Shown: one piece after another, positions 35,808 to 46,262 of the stretch
Position numbering within the stretch: the first letter of the stretch is position 1
Layout of the letters: each line of letters begins with the position of its first letter
Virus record (IMG/VR): IMGVR_UViG_3300014819_000003
Location: 1-64,000 of that record
Origin: a virus
DNA length: 64,000 nt
Reading direction: 5' to 3' (one strand)
Position numbers and translations under genes: made by a program
The notes under the pieces: model-generated
Databases searched by the model: none
What the model was told of the DNA's origin: nothing
Seen by the model: the letters and a program-made list of their open reading frames with translations, nothing else

Positions 35808-36533
35808 ATGGCTACTGAGATATATAAAATAGAAAAAATAAACTTGGTTGATGGAACAGAACTTGAAATAGTTCCATTAAAAATTAAATACCTAAGAGAG
35901 TTTATGACAACATTTGATGCCATACGTGTAACAAAAAATGATCAAGAAGCAATATTAGTATTATCAGAATGTGTTAGAGTATGTATGAAACAATATCATC
36001 CATCTATATCTAAAACAATAGAAGATATTGAAGAAAATCTTGATCTTCCAACAGTATATAAAATATTAAATGTTGCTGCTGGCATTAAGGTGGATAAAAA
36101 ATCAGAAGAGCCTGTAAAAGATCAAGCAACTAATAGTGGTCCAACCTGGGAAACATTAGACTTAGCAAATTTAGAATCTGAGGTATTTTTGCTCGGTATT
36201 TGGAAAGACTATGATGAATTAGAAACTTCTATGTCTATGCCAGAACTTATGGCTACCATTTCAAGTAAGCGTGAACTAGATTATGAAGAAAAGAAGTTCT
36301 TGGCAGCAATTCAGGGAGTAGACCTAGATGCTAACTCTAAGTCATCAGATGGCAAACAGCGAGGGCAGCAAGAATGGGAAGACCTTAAAGCAAGAGTATT
36401 TAGTGGTGGTAAGGCAAGAGATGGAAATGACATTCTTGCACTTCAAGGACCTGCTGCTGAAAAGGCAGGGTTTGGTATTGGTATGGGTCTAGATTATGAT
36501 GACCTACGTGATCCTTCAATAATGAAAAATTAA
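35808..36533 (+). CDS. Tail assembly chaperone, long form (241 aa)
   Basis: A 241-residue chaperone. Residues 1-97 (VDGTELEIVPLKIKYLREFM, LDLPTVYKILNVAAGIKV) match the whole of the shorter chaperone 36584-36913. Residues 115-241 add a typical T-domain (WETLDLANLESEVFLLGIWK, SMSMPELMATISSKRELDYE, KKFLAAIQGVDLDANSK). In most siphoviruses this G-T product is made by ribosomal frameshifting; here it is one continuous gene. It should recruit the tail tube protein to the tape measure. Confidence 0.8.
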   Translation: MATEIYKIEKINLVDGTELEIVPLKIKYLREFMTTFDAIRVTKNDQEAILVLSECVRVCMKQYHPSISKTIEDIEENLDLPTVYKILNVAAGIKVDKKSEEPVKDQATNSGPTWETLDLANLESEVFLLGIWKDYDELETSMSMPELMATISSKRELDYEEKKFLAAIQGVDLDANSKSSDGKQRGQQEWEDLKARVFSGGKARDGNDILALQGPAAEKAGFGIGMGLDYDDLRDPSIMKN

Positions 36534-36548
36534 AAAATAAGCGTTTTG

Positions 36549-36557
36549 TGCTATAAT
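36549..36557 (+). promoter_or_regulatory. Extended -10 promoter
   Basis: TGCTATAAT, with a leader of about 20 nt carrying ATAGGAGGA before the ATG at 36584. Confidence 0.6.
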
Positions 36558-36583
36558 TACATTTAGCCTATATAGGAGGATAA

Positions 36584-36913
36584 ATGGCAACAACAACGTA
36601 TGAGAGCCAAGAACTTTCCCTTATGGATGGTACGAAAATCACAGTGAGACCATTAAAAATCTCATTGCTTCGTCCTTTCATGACTAAGTTCGAAAAAGTG
36701 GCAGCGGTGGCAGACGATAACGAAAAGTCAATGACTCTTCTTGTCGAATGTGTGGAAATTGCTATGAAGCAGTTCAATCCAGAACTCGCTGATGTTAAGA
36801 AACTTGAGGAAGTTCTAGACCTTCCAACAGTTTATAAGATCATTGAGGCTGCTTCGGGGGTCAAACTCCAAGACGCATCTGCTTTGCTAAATGCAGCACT
36901 TGCAACAAACTAA
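36584..36913 (+). CDS. Tail assembly chaperone, short form (109 aa)
   Basis: A 109-residue paralogue of the N-terminal half of gene 35808-36533 (MDGTKITVRPLKISLLRPFM, LDLPTVYKIIEAASGVKLQD). It equals a stand-alone G protein. Strong AGGAGGA ribosome-binding site and own promoter suggest it is made in excess of the long form, as G is over G-T in lambda. The order is reversed (long gene first). No slippery heptamer or downstream T frame was found at its 3' end. Confidence 0.8.
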   Translation: MATTTYESQELSLMDGTKITVRPLKISLLRPFMTKFEKVAAVADDNEKSMTLLVECVEIAMKQFNPELADVKKLEEVLDLPTVYKIIEAASGVKLQDASALLNAALATN

Positions 36914-36938
36914 ATAAGAATAGTGAGAGGTGTCATAA

Positions 36939-39900
36939 GTGGCTGATGTTAACGCAAATATTGGCGTACATATTGACACCTCTGCAACTATTGCTCAACT
37001 CAAGGCACTACGTGCTGAGATATCTAGATTTAATCAATCTGTAATAAAATCAAGCGCTTCTGCTGCTATAGCACAGCGTGATCTACAAACCAACCTAGTA
37101 AATGCTATAAATGCCACTGGCAAATTCCATGCCAAGATGGGCTTAATTAGAACATCTACAGAGTCCTTTACACATGCCCTTGAAACCAATAAACTTTCAA
37201 TGCGTGAGTACTTCAGGTACGCTGGCGGGGCAAGTACAACATTCCGTAAACTATTTACAAAAGAATTTGACACTATAAGTCAGGTTGCTGCAGACCGTGT
37301 AAAGAGAATGCAGACTCAATATGTTAAGTTGGGTCGTGATGCATCTGGAGCAATGAAGGCAATATCCATAACTCCTACAACCTTAAATATGAAGGACTAT
37401 GGAACTCAAGTTGCAATGGCAGCACAGAGACAGGCACTTTTAAATCAATTATTGAAACAAGGATCAACTAATCTATTAAATTTTGGTAAGAATACTCAAT
37501 GGGCTGGTCGCCAGTTGATGGTTGGTTTTACAGTTCCACTAGCCTATCTTGGAACATCAGCAGCCAAAACATTTATGGCAATTGAAGAACAGGTTATCAA
37601 ATTTAAACGTGTTTATGGTGAAATGTTTACTACTTCAGACCAAACAAATAAGGCTTTAGAGGACGTTAGAAGGCTTGCTGAAGAATTTACAAAATATGGT
37701 GTTGCTGTAGAAAAAACAATTGAACTTGCAGCAAAGGCTGCTGCTACAGGTAAGATGGGTGCAGATCTTACTGCACAGGTTGCAGAAGCAACAAGGCTTG
37801 CTGTTCTTGGTGGAGTTGAACAAGAAGAGGCTCTAGATACAACAATTTCATTAACAAATGCATTTGGAATAGCGGCTGCAGATTTAAGTAAAAAGATTGA
37901 CTTCCTTAACGCAGTAGAAAACCAAACAGTTGTATCTATTGAAGATTTAACTATTGCAGTTCCAAAGGCTGGACCAGTTATTCAGCAACTAGGCGGTAAT
38001 GTAGAAGACCTTGCATTCTTTTTAACTGCCATGAAAGAAGGTGGCATTAATGCATCTGAAGGTGCTAACGCTCTAAAGTCTGGTCTTGCATCTCTTATTA
38101 ATCCAACAGATAAAGCATCCAAAATGTTGGGTGAGTTGGGAATTAATATTAAGGGAATTGTTGAAGCAAATAAAGGAAATGTAAAAGGCGTAGTTCTTGA
38201 TTTTGCTGCAGCATTAGACACTCTTGATCCACTAAATCGTGCTCGTGCTATTGAACAATTATTTGGTAAATTCCAGTTTGCTCGTTTATCTACTTTATTT
38301 TCAAATGTTTCTAAAGAAGGAACACAGGCATCAAGGGTATTAGATTTAGCAACTGCATCAGTTGAAGAACTTGCTATTATTTCAGAACGAGAATTAAAAG
38401 CAGTAGAAGATGCTATTGGAACAAATTTTAAAGAAGCAGTTCAGCAGTTAAGACTTGCTTTAGAGCCAATAGGAAAAGAATTTTTAAAAGTTATCACCCC
38501 TATAGCACAAACCATAGCAAACCTTTTAGATAAATTTAATAATCTTGGCGACGGAACAAAGAAATTTATTGTTATTGCTACAACATTAGTAGGGGTAATA
38601 GGACCAACATTTTTGATGACATTTGGTTTGCTTGCTAACGCAGTTGCTAATATTATTAAATTATTTACAACAATGCGTGGTGGATTTTTAAGGCTTAAAG
38701 GTGGATCAGCAGTCCTTGCAGAACAAACAAATTATTTAACCAAAGAGCAAATGGAGGCAACAACTGTTGCTGCTGCTCTTGATCAAGCACATAATAGATT
38801 AACTCAAAGATTTACATCAGAGGCTGTAGCATTACAGAAACTAAGAGCAGCATTTGATAGTGCTTCTGCAGCGCAGGCAAGATTTGCTGCTACCAATCCA
38901 GGAATGATGATTCCAGGATTTAAAGGTGCAAAGAAATTTAATTTTGGAACCATGAAAGTTCCAGGGTATGCAAAAGGAACTGACACAGTACCTGCAATGC
39001 TTACACCTGGAGAAGCAGTTATTCCAGCAGACATAGCACAAGATGAAAGATTTAAACCAATCATTCAGGCACTAGTAACTGGAGATCTTCCAGGATATCA
39101 AGATGGAACTGAGGGAGTTGGTAAACAGTCTGGAAGAAAACTCAAACAAACAGTATTTTTTGATTTTGATGATACCTTGGCTAGAAGCACATCTGCTATA
39201 GAACAATGGAAAGCAGAACGTGGAATCACTGGCAAGACTACACCAGAAATGTATGATGCATTTAATAAAGATGTTGTTGCTGGAAGAAAAGTTCCAATCA
39301 TACAAGAAAATATTGATAAACTAAAAAGACTTCAGGCTGCTGGTGTTGATGTTAGAATTTTGACTGCTAGAACTGCAAATGAAACTAACTTAGAATCACT
39401 TAAAAAAGTTTTAGCATCAAATGGTGTAATAATCCAAGATAGTAAAATTCAATTAAATAATACTGGAGATACTGATGCAAAATTTAAAGCATCACATATT
39501 AAGGGCTTTTTAAAAGATAATCCAGATTCTAGAGCACAGTTAATAGATGACAAAATAGAAAATGTAAAAGCAGTAAGAGCACTAAGTTCTGCAAAAGATA
39601 TGTCTAAGAGATTTGGTGCTGTTGTTACCTCTGCTGCTGTCGAACCTGCCGAGTTTGTTAAGATGAAAGACGGAGTTCTTGGAGTTAAGTTCCAAGGAAG
39701 AACTTATCCAGTTGGAGAAAATGAAGCAAAAGCAAAAGCAGTTGTTACTAAACTCAATGATGAACTCGCTGCTCAAAAATCACAAGAAGGAAGAATTAAA
39801 ACTGCAAACTGGGCAACAAACAGATTTGGGGAACTAGTAGATGCTAGAGACAAAGGTAGATTAATAAGCACATCAAGAATTTGGCGTAAAGAACGTGGTA

Positions 39901-42900
39901 GAGGTGGAATTAATTATGTAGTTAGAAAAGCGCTAAATGATCTTGCTGGTGGAAGCAGTTATGAAAACCTAATTAAGGCTCGTCAAAATTCGGAACAAAA
40001 ACTTGTTATGCAGGCCTTGGAAGACTATCAAAAGAGGACTGGAAAAGCCTTAACACCAAAACAAATTGAGCAGGCTTTACAGATTCAAGCATCACATGTG
40101 TGGCCAAGTAAAGATGAAACAGGAAGACAACTTAAGTTTGATGATCCATTAAAATGGCAGCGTGGTCATGTATTTGATGATTTAGGAATTCTTAATAATT
40201 ATTTGAATAGAACTGGAACAACTAGAACTGGTCAGCCTACAGCATTTCAGAAAGTTGCAGATGCATTTTTACAAGATGATGAATTTACTAAACAATCTGG
40301 ATTAAATAAACAACAACTTTATAAAGATTTAGAATGGGCTAGACAAAATAAACAACCAACAACAATGCAGGAACTGCAATCTATCAAGAGATTAGCAGAA
40401 CTTGATCAAATAATGAGTAATGCTGGAGTTTATACAAATAAGTCAGTAATTGATAGACTTGGTATTCGTGGAGTTGGAAACTTACAGTCACTAGCGAATG
40501 GTATTTATCAAGCAGAAGTGTCTGGTAAATTAGTTGCTGCTCGTGGTCCAGAATGGGCTAAAGGACTTGCAGCGAGAATATTAGATTTAGCAAGTATGAA
40601 ATCTGTAGCAAAAGGTGGAGCACCATTAGCAGAATATGATTTTGCTGTTGCTAGAGGAGAAAGAATAAAATCAACTGCTGGATCACGTACAGTAACAGGT
40701 GCAACTGGAAGAAAGAAACCAGCATCTACTAAGGCTGTAGGTCCTTCGGCTGGTCCAAAAGATACCAGATTGATTACATCAAAAGGCGTAAAGTCTATTA
40801 CTCCAGTAAGAGTTGGTCGTTTTGCTTATGGAGCAGAGGGTGGATTTGGAGATCAACGTGTTGCTGGTTCAACTACCGCTCAAGAAATAGCAAGAGAACG
40901 AAGAATAAGTCTTAATGAAGCAAAGAAACTTCTTGCACAAGAAAGAAAACTTGCTGAGGCAAGAGCAGCGGGTACTGACGTAACAGAAGAATCTGGTAAA
41001 GCAACATCTCAAAAAACTGAACTAGATAAAAAACAATTACAGCAGATGAGATATGAAAGAGTTTCTAGAATATCATCTCCAGTTGCAATGGCATCTGGAA
41101 CTGCAGTTATGGCTGGAGCAATGATGGGAGCGCCAGAAGGATTTACAAAAATGATGCTAGGCGTTTCTGTTATTTCTTCAATCCTACCATTAATGACAAA
41201 TCCATGGATGCTTGCAATTGCTGCAGTTGTAGGTACTGGTGCATTATTATTAAAATTTAATAATGATATAAAGAAGGCAAGAGAAGCAGGCATAAATCTT
41301 GCCAAAGCAATGACAATGAGTGCTGATGATGTAAAAGAATTAAGCATGATGACTGGAAAACCTAGTGCGTCAGAAATTGCAGATAGACGTAGAAAAAATA
41401 TTCTTGGTGGTGGAATAACAGAGCCACAACGTCAATTTGGTCAAAATGTTTTAGAAAGTGAATTTGGTAAAAAATTATTGGCTGATGTTCAAACATTGTC
41501 TAAAACTGGAATGCAGCCAAAAGATGTTGCAAAAAATATTTCTACACAGTTAGGGCAAGCAGTTCTTCAAGGAGTAATAACTATGAAAGAAGCAGCAAGT
41601 ATTGCTTCTGCTCTTGGAGAAAAATTAGGAAGTTATGAAATACCATTAAATATTACTGGTAATTTAAATCAAATATTTGGTCCAAATGGAGAAAATTTAA
41701 AAACAGATCCATTAAGAATTGCTTTAGAAATTAAAAAAGATTCAATAAATACACAAGCACAAGCATTTCAACAAGCAATAGCAAATAGAAAACCAACAGT
41801 TGGCCTTGGTGCAGCACAAACTATTGGTGGTGCTACTGCTGCTGGTGCTGCAATTGGAGCAGGAATTGGTGCATTTGGAGGTCCATTTGCTCCAGTTACT
41901 GCCACTGGTGGTGCTGCTATTGGTGCTGTGGTTGGTGCAATTGGCGGTACTGGTGCAGCAATTATTAATGAAGGTGATAAAGCAAAAAATGCAAAGTTAG
42001 ATGCGGCAGCACTTCAGTTAGGTATTGAACTTGTAGCACAAAACCAAGATCTTGTAGACTCACTTAATCAACAATATGATGTCAAAGTTAAACAGGCCAA
42101 GACAACTGCAGAAATAGATGCTATAGAAAAAGAACGTAAAGCAGCGGTAGATAGACTAAATGCAGAAAATACAAAAACACTACAGTTGTTGATTGAACAA
42201 AGAAAACAAATGGGCGACGGTACATTTAATGCTGCTATTAAGGCTGCAGCAGATGCAATGTATAAAGAAGGCCCAATGGCTGTTTTCAAAGATCAGGCAC
42301 TAGAAGCATTAAATTCTTTAGAGAGTTCAGATTTTAAAGCACAACTACAACTTGGTTTTGCATCTGGAGATATAGATCCGCTTACATTAACAAATATATT
42401 AAACCTATCTGCACAAAATAAACCTATACAGCAAGATATACAATTTTTAATTAATACAGAAGGTTTTGCAGACATGGCCGTGCTTACGCAACTTCTTAAC
42501 TCAGTTGCTATTGATCCAAAAACAGGAAAAGCAGACCCACTAGTTTTTCAAACTATTTTAAGTTATATAAATAAAAATGAACAAACTTTTGATGAAGATC
42601 TTGAGGCAGTTCGTCGTATTGCTGATTTTAAAGGTGCATACAACGTAACACTAGACGCAAAAACAAATGGTATTGAAAAACTTCAAATTGCTACAACAGC
42701 ATTAAAACAAATTGAAGATCTTCCAGAAAAAGTTACTAAACAAGCACTTATTGATGCAAATACAAACGGACAGTTTAATGATATTATTGCAAACTGGTCA
42801 GCACTTTCTCAAGGTAAAGATTTAATTAATAAAAATCTTATAGTAAATTATAAAGTCGGTGCAATAGATCCAAATTTGCAAAATGCTGCTAAGGCTGCAA

Positions 42901-45900
42901 ACCAAAGTGTTCCAGAATTTTTGGCTAAAGGGTTTGTTGCTCCAACACCAACTAATATTCCGCCAACAGAAACTCCTGGGCCTAAAAAGGGTAGAGATAC
43001 AACACTTGATGAATTATTAAAAAGACTTAAGTTTATTCGCAAAGCATCTATTGATGCACAAGGAGGAGTAAAAGAACTAGAAAGAATAACTGCTGGCAAA
43101 GGACTTACCAAGTTTAATGGAGTAGTACAACAACTTGCTGCTGGTCCAAAAGGTGGTTTTAATAGAGAGTTTATTTCATTCCTTGAGGGAATGGATAATG
43201 CAACTCGTAAAACATACATGACCATTAAAAATGGACAGGTCATTCTTACTAAACAAGGCAAGGCACTCAAAGAAGCATTTAATGAAAAAGTAATAGGTGA
43301 ATATCAAGTAGCACAGTTCCAAGCAGTTCAGGATACTAAGGCTCAGGGTGCAGCACTTGCTAAATTACGTGCTGCTGGAATTGATTCTGCCACCGCTCTT
43401 GAAATGGTCGCTGACGCTAATCTTGCAGTAGCAATAAATAGCAAAAATATTTCATCTGCAGAACTTAAGAATATGGCTACACAAGCCCAGGAAGCAAAAG
43501 ATAAAGTAAGAGAACTAAATCTTGAACTTCAAGGAACTGTTACAACAATGGTTGGTCGTGGTCAAGAACTAGATGAAACAATTAAAGTTATATCAAGAAT
43601 AAAAGAAATAAATCCAAATGTTTCTTCTGAATTCCTACAGGCTCTTGCTTCTGATAAAACTGCTGTTCAAGGTTTTTATGATGCATTTTTCAAAGGTGCA
43701 CAAAATAATGTACCTAATCTAAAAGATTATATAGATACATACTTTAAGAATAATCAATTAGAAGTAACTCTTAAAGGTATTTTAGATCCACAAGAACTTG
43801 TAAGACAGGCTCAAGAAGCATTTGATAAAGCATCATCTACTATTGATAAATATCTAAGTGCACAAAGAGCACAGGCAACTCTTCAGGTTGCACCACCAAC
43901 ACTAATGAATGAACTAGGTAGAAATCTACAAGTTGCACAAGATACATTAGTAGAAGCAGAAACAAATCTACAAAATATAAAGGATGCAACTGGAAGAACT
44001 ATAACAAACTATCAGTCCGAAATAGATGCCCTAAGACGAGAACTTGATGCTGGACTAGAAATAGAAATCAGAAAACTTACTGAACAGATAAAGGCTGAAC
44101 AGGATAAGATTGCTGCAGAATATGACAAGCCAATTGAAGGTCTTCGTAAGAACATTGAAAAAATTCAAAGAGATATTGAGATTAATTTTACAAGACCAAT
44201 TGAAGAGTTAAATAATCAAATTGATGATATTCAGCGAGGTATAGAACTAAACTTTGATCGTCCAATTGCTACACTACAAGAAGAATCATCTGACCTATCT
44301 AATGAATTAACCTTGATGGATAAGGTTGCAGAGTCTATAAATAAGAAATATGATGAACAAGCAGCAGCCTTGCAAAAAGTTGCAGATATTAATCAAGAAA
44401 TATCTGATCAACAAAAGGGACAATTAGATCTTGCTGGTGCATTAAGCCGTGGAGATGTTGCTGCTGCTGCTCAGGCTGCACAAGAGATGAGAGCACAGGC
44501 AGCGGCACGTGCAAAAGAACGAGCATCTGGAGTAATAGAAGCAGCAAGACAGGCAGAACTTGGAGGACTACGTTCTGCTACTGGAATGACCAGAGCACAA
44601 ATAGAAGAACGTCAGTTCCAAATTAGCCAACAAATATTCCAACTTGAAGAACAAAAAGAAGCACAGTTAACTAAAGTAACTGAACTTCAAGATCAAATTT
44701 ATGCTAAAACACAACTTCTTGAAGTTGAACAACGTAAGATTCGTGACCTTGAAGACCAGATTTATGCAAAAGAAGTTGCACGTCAAGCAGCACTAGATGC
44801 CTTAATTCCAAAGCAAGAACTATTAACAGATTTGGAAAAGAAACGTGCTGCCGCTCTTGAAAAGATTGCAGAAAAAGAAGATGCTATATCAAAAATTAAA
44901 AACTCACAAGCATATAAAGATGCTGAAAAGGCTGTTGCAGATGCTCAAAAGGCTGTAGATGCTGCTCAAAAGAAACTTGATGATATTGAAAAGAAATTAA
45001 GAGATGCGCTTGCTAAAGTTGATGCACAACAAGCAAAATGGGACGATATTAAACTTGGTATTGAAGGTGCTCAAGGCGCTGTAAAAGACTTTGATGCAGA
45101 GTTAGCAAATGCAAAAATAGCAGCAGATAAATTAGCAAAGGCAATTGCTAGTGTTGTTTCTGCAGATGCAAACATTACTGGCGCTGATGTATTTGGAAAT
45201 GGTTTAGGTACAAGTACGGTTACAGATGAATATGGATTAGATCCAAAAGATCCAGACTATCAAGAAAAACGTAGAGCAAGACAGGGTATTGGAATGGGTG
45301 CAGGTACAAAAACTGCAACAAAAGAAACTGCAACAAAGGCTCTTGCAACCAACCTTAATTCAGCAGCAACTTCTGCTACAGTTGTTCAAACAGCACTAGG
45401 AAAAATAGCAGAACTATCTAAACTTTCTGCTGTAGATCAAGAAAAGATTGCAACCTCTATTGTAAAACAGGCAGAACAGTCTGGACTGTTAAAGAGTGCA
45501 GAAGAAGCAATAACTCAGTTTATTAAAGATCAGGTGACCCCATCAGAACAAATAGCAACTAATACTAAGAATATGCTTGATTCTTTAGTTGCTGCAATAG
45601 TACCAGCCAATACAATTGCTGGAATATTTAATTCAATTTTAAGCACTGCAAATGCAATTTATCAAAGAATCTTAAGTTGGAATACAACAGTAACAACAGT
45701 ACATAATATTATAGAAAATGTAACAAGAAACATTACAGAATATATAACACAAATAATTAAACAAGTAGTTGATACTGGTCCAGGTAAGATGTATGGTGGA
45801 AAGATTACTGGATACATGGGTGGAGGTATGGTAAAGCCAATGTATCTTGCTGGTGGTGGCGCTATTGGATCTGATACCGTGCCAGCGATGCTAACTCCTG

Positions 45901-46262
45901 GTGAGTTTGTTGTTAATAAAGCATCTTCACAAGCATTTGCTCCTTTCTTAACAGCAATTAATGAAAGTAAATATCCTTCAATTTTGGCTAAAAATATATC
46001 AAATGCTAGACCAATATATCAAATTCCAATACAAACATCTTTATCTCAGCCATCATATGATATATCCTCTCCAGTATTTAGTGCATCTCCAACAAATATT
46101 GCAAATGCTGCCTATAACGATAACTCCAGTTCAGTGTATAATTATAGTGTTGGAATTAGTGTTGGTGGAACAAATGCTTCTCCAGATACAATAGCAAAGG
46201 CAGTAATGAACGAAATTAAATATCTAGACTCTCAGCGAGTTAAAAGTCAGAAGGTTTCATAA
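36939..46262 (+). CDS. Tape measure protein with inserted HAD domain (3107 aa)
   Basis: The GTG start at 36939 follows GAGAGGTG. The protein sets tail length; at about 1.5 angstrom per residue it would imply a tail up to about 450 nm. Features: helical N-terminus; hydrophobic segments near residues 543-580, 1380-1438 and 1627-1670; two copies of the TVPAMLTPGE motif (about 680 and 2976); and long coiled coils (about 2340-2720). Residues about 735-890 form a HAD phosphatase-like insertion with D742-x-D744-x-T746, T809, K848 or K850, and D870-D871. A further unknown soluble region (about 890-1290) follows. Confidence 0.9.
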   Translation: MADVNANIGVHIDTSATIAQLKALRAEISRFNQSVIKSSASAAIAQRDLQTNLVNAINATGKFHAKMGLIRTSTESFTHALETNKLSMREYFRYAGGASTTFRKLFTKEFDTISQVAADRVKRMQTQYVKLGRDASGAMKAISITPTTLNMKDYGTQVAMAAQRQALLNQLLKQGSTNLLNFGKNTQWAGRQLMVGFTVPLAYLGTSAAKTFMAIEEQVIKFKRVYGEMFTTSDQTNKALEDVRRLAEEFTKYGVAVEKTIELAAKAAATGKMGADLTAQVAEATRLAVLGGVEQEEALDTTISLTNAFGIAAADLSKKIDFLNAVENQTVVSIEDLTIAVPKAGPVIQQLGGNVEDLAFFLTAMKEGGINASEGANALKSGLASLINPTDKASKMLGELGINIKGIVEANKGNVKGVVLDFAAALDTLDPLNRARAIEQLFGKFQFARLSTLFSNVSKEGTQASRVLDLATASVEELAIISERELKAVEDAIGTNFKEAVQQLRLALEPIGKEFLKVITPIAQTIANLLDKFNNLGDGTKKFIVIATTLVGVIGPTFLMTFGLLANAVANIIKLFTTMRGGFLRLKGGSAVLAEQTNYLTKEQMEATTVAAALDQAHNRLTQRFTSEAVALQKLRAAFDSASAAQARFAATNPGMMIPGFKGAKKFNFGTMKVPGYAKGTDTVPAMLTPGEAVIPADIAQDERFKPIIQALVTGDLPGYQDGTEGVGKQSGRKLKQTVFFDFDDTLARSTSAIEQWKAERGITGKTTPEMYDAFNKDVVAGRKVPIIQENIDKLKRLQAAGVDVRILTARTANETNLESLKKVLASNGVIIQDSKIQLNNTGDTDAKFKASHIKGFLKDNPDSRAQLIDDKIENVKAVRALSSAKDMSKRFGAVVTSAAVEPAEFVKMKDGVLGVKFQGRTYPVGENEAKAKAVVTKLNDELAAQKSQEGRIKTANWATNRFGELVDARDKGRLISTSRIWRKERGRGGINYVVRKALNDLAGGSSYENLIKARQNSEQKLVMQALEDYQKRTGKALTPKQIEQALQIQASHVWPSKDETGRQLKFDDPLKWQRGHVFDDLGILNNYLNRTGTTRTGQPTAFQKVADAFLQDDEFTKQSGLNKQQLYKDLEWARQNKQPTTMQELQSIKRLAELDQIMSNAGVYTNKSVIDRLGIRGVGNLQSLANGIYQAEVSGKLVAARGPEWAKGLAARILDLASMKSVAKGGAPLAEYDFAVARGERIKSTAGSRTVTGATGRKKPASTKAVGPSAGPKDTRLITSKGVKSITPVRVGRFAYGAEGGFGDQRVAGSTTAQEIARERRISLNEAKKLLAQERKLAEARAAGTDVTEESGKATSQKTELDKKQLQQMRYERVSRISSPVAMASGTAVMAGAMMGAPEGFTKMMLGVSVISSILPLMTNPWMLAIAAVVGTGALLLKFNNDIKKAREAGINLAKAMTMSADDVKELSMMTGKPSASEIADRRRKNILGGGITEPQRQFGQNVLESEFGKKLLADVQTLSKTGMQPKDVAKNISTQLGQAVLQGVITMKEAASIASALGEKLGSYEIPLNITGNLNQIFGPNGENLKTDPLRIALEIKKDSINTQAQAFQQAIANRKPTVGLGAAQTIGGATAAGAAIGAGIGAFGGPFAPVTATGGAAIGAVVGAIGGTGAAIINEGDKAKNAKLDAAALQLGIELVAQNQDLVDSLNQQYDVKVKQAKTTAEIDAIEKERKAAVDRLNAENTKTLQLLIEQRKQMGDGTFNAAIKAAADAMYKEGPMAVFKDQALEALNSLESSDFKAQLQLGFASGDIDPLTLTNILNLSAQNKPIQQDIQFLINTEGFADMAVLTQLLNSVAIDPKTGKADPLVFQTILSYINKNEQTFDEDLEAVRRIADFKGAYNVTLDAKTNGIEKLQIATTALKQIEDLPEKVTKQALIDANTNGQFNDIIANWSALSQGKDLINKNLIVNYKVGAIDPNLQNAAKAANQSVPEFLAKGFVAPTPTNIPPTETPGPKKGRDTTLDELLKRLKFIRKASIDAQGGVKELERITAGKGLTKFNGVVQQLAAGPKGGFNREFISFLEGMDNATRKTYMTIKNGQVILTKQGKALKEAFNEKVIGEYQVAQFQAVQDTKAQGAALAKLRAAGIDSATALEMVADANLAVAINSKNISSAELKNMATQAQEAKDKVRELNLELQGTVTTMVGRGQELDETIKVISRIKEINPNVSSEFLQALASDKTAVQGFYDAFFKGAQNNVPNLKDYIDTYFKNNQLEVTLKGILDPQELVRQAQEAFDKASSTIDKYLSAQRAQATLQVAPPTLMNELGRNLQVAQDTLVEAETNLQNIKDATGRTITNYQSEIDALRRELDAGLEIEIRKLTEQIKAEQDKIAAEYDKPIEGLRKNIEKIQRDIEINFTRPIEELNNQIDDIQRGIELNFDRPIATLQEESSDLSNELTLMDKVAESINKKYDEQAAALQKVADINQEISDQQKGQLDLAGALSRGDVAAAAQAAQEMRAQAAARAKERASGVIEAARQAELGGLRSATGMTRAQIEERQFQISQQIFQLEEQKEAQLTKVTELQDQIYAKTQLLEVEQRKIRDLEDQIYAKEVARQAALDALIPKQELLTDLEKKRAAALEKIAEKEDAISKIKNSQAYKDAEKAVADAQKAVDAAQKKLDDIEKKLRDALAKVDAQQAKWDDIKLGIEGAQGAVKDFDAELANAKIAADKLAKAIASVVSADANITGADVFGNGLGTSTVTDEYGLDPKDPDYQEKRRARQGIGMGAGTKTATKETATKALATNLNSAATSATVVQTALGKIAELSKLSAVDQEKIATSIVKQAEQSGLLKSAEEAITQFIKDQVTPSEQIATNTKNMLDSLVAAIVPANTIAGIFNSILSTANAIYQRILSWNTTVTTVHNIIENVTRNITEYITQIIKQVVDTGPGKMYGGKITGYMGGGMVKPMYLAGGGAIGSDTVPAMLTPGEFVVNKASSQAFAPFLTAINESKYPSILAKNISNARPIYQIPIQTSLSQPSYDISSPVFSASPTNIANAAYNDNSSSVYNYSVGISVGGTNASPDTIAKAVMNEIKYLDSQRVKSQKVS

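Noticed and set aside
36850-36940. Programmed frameshift site at the end of the short tail chaperone
   Set aside because: No X-XXY-YYZ heptamer and no T-domain frame downstream; the T-domain is already in the continuous long gene.
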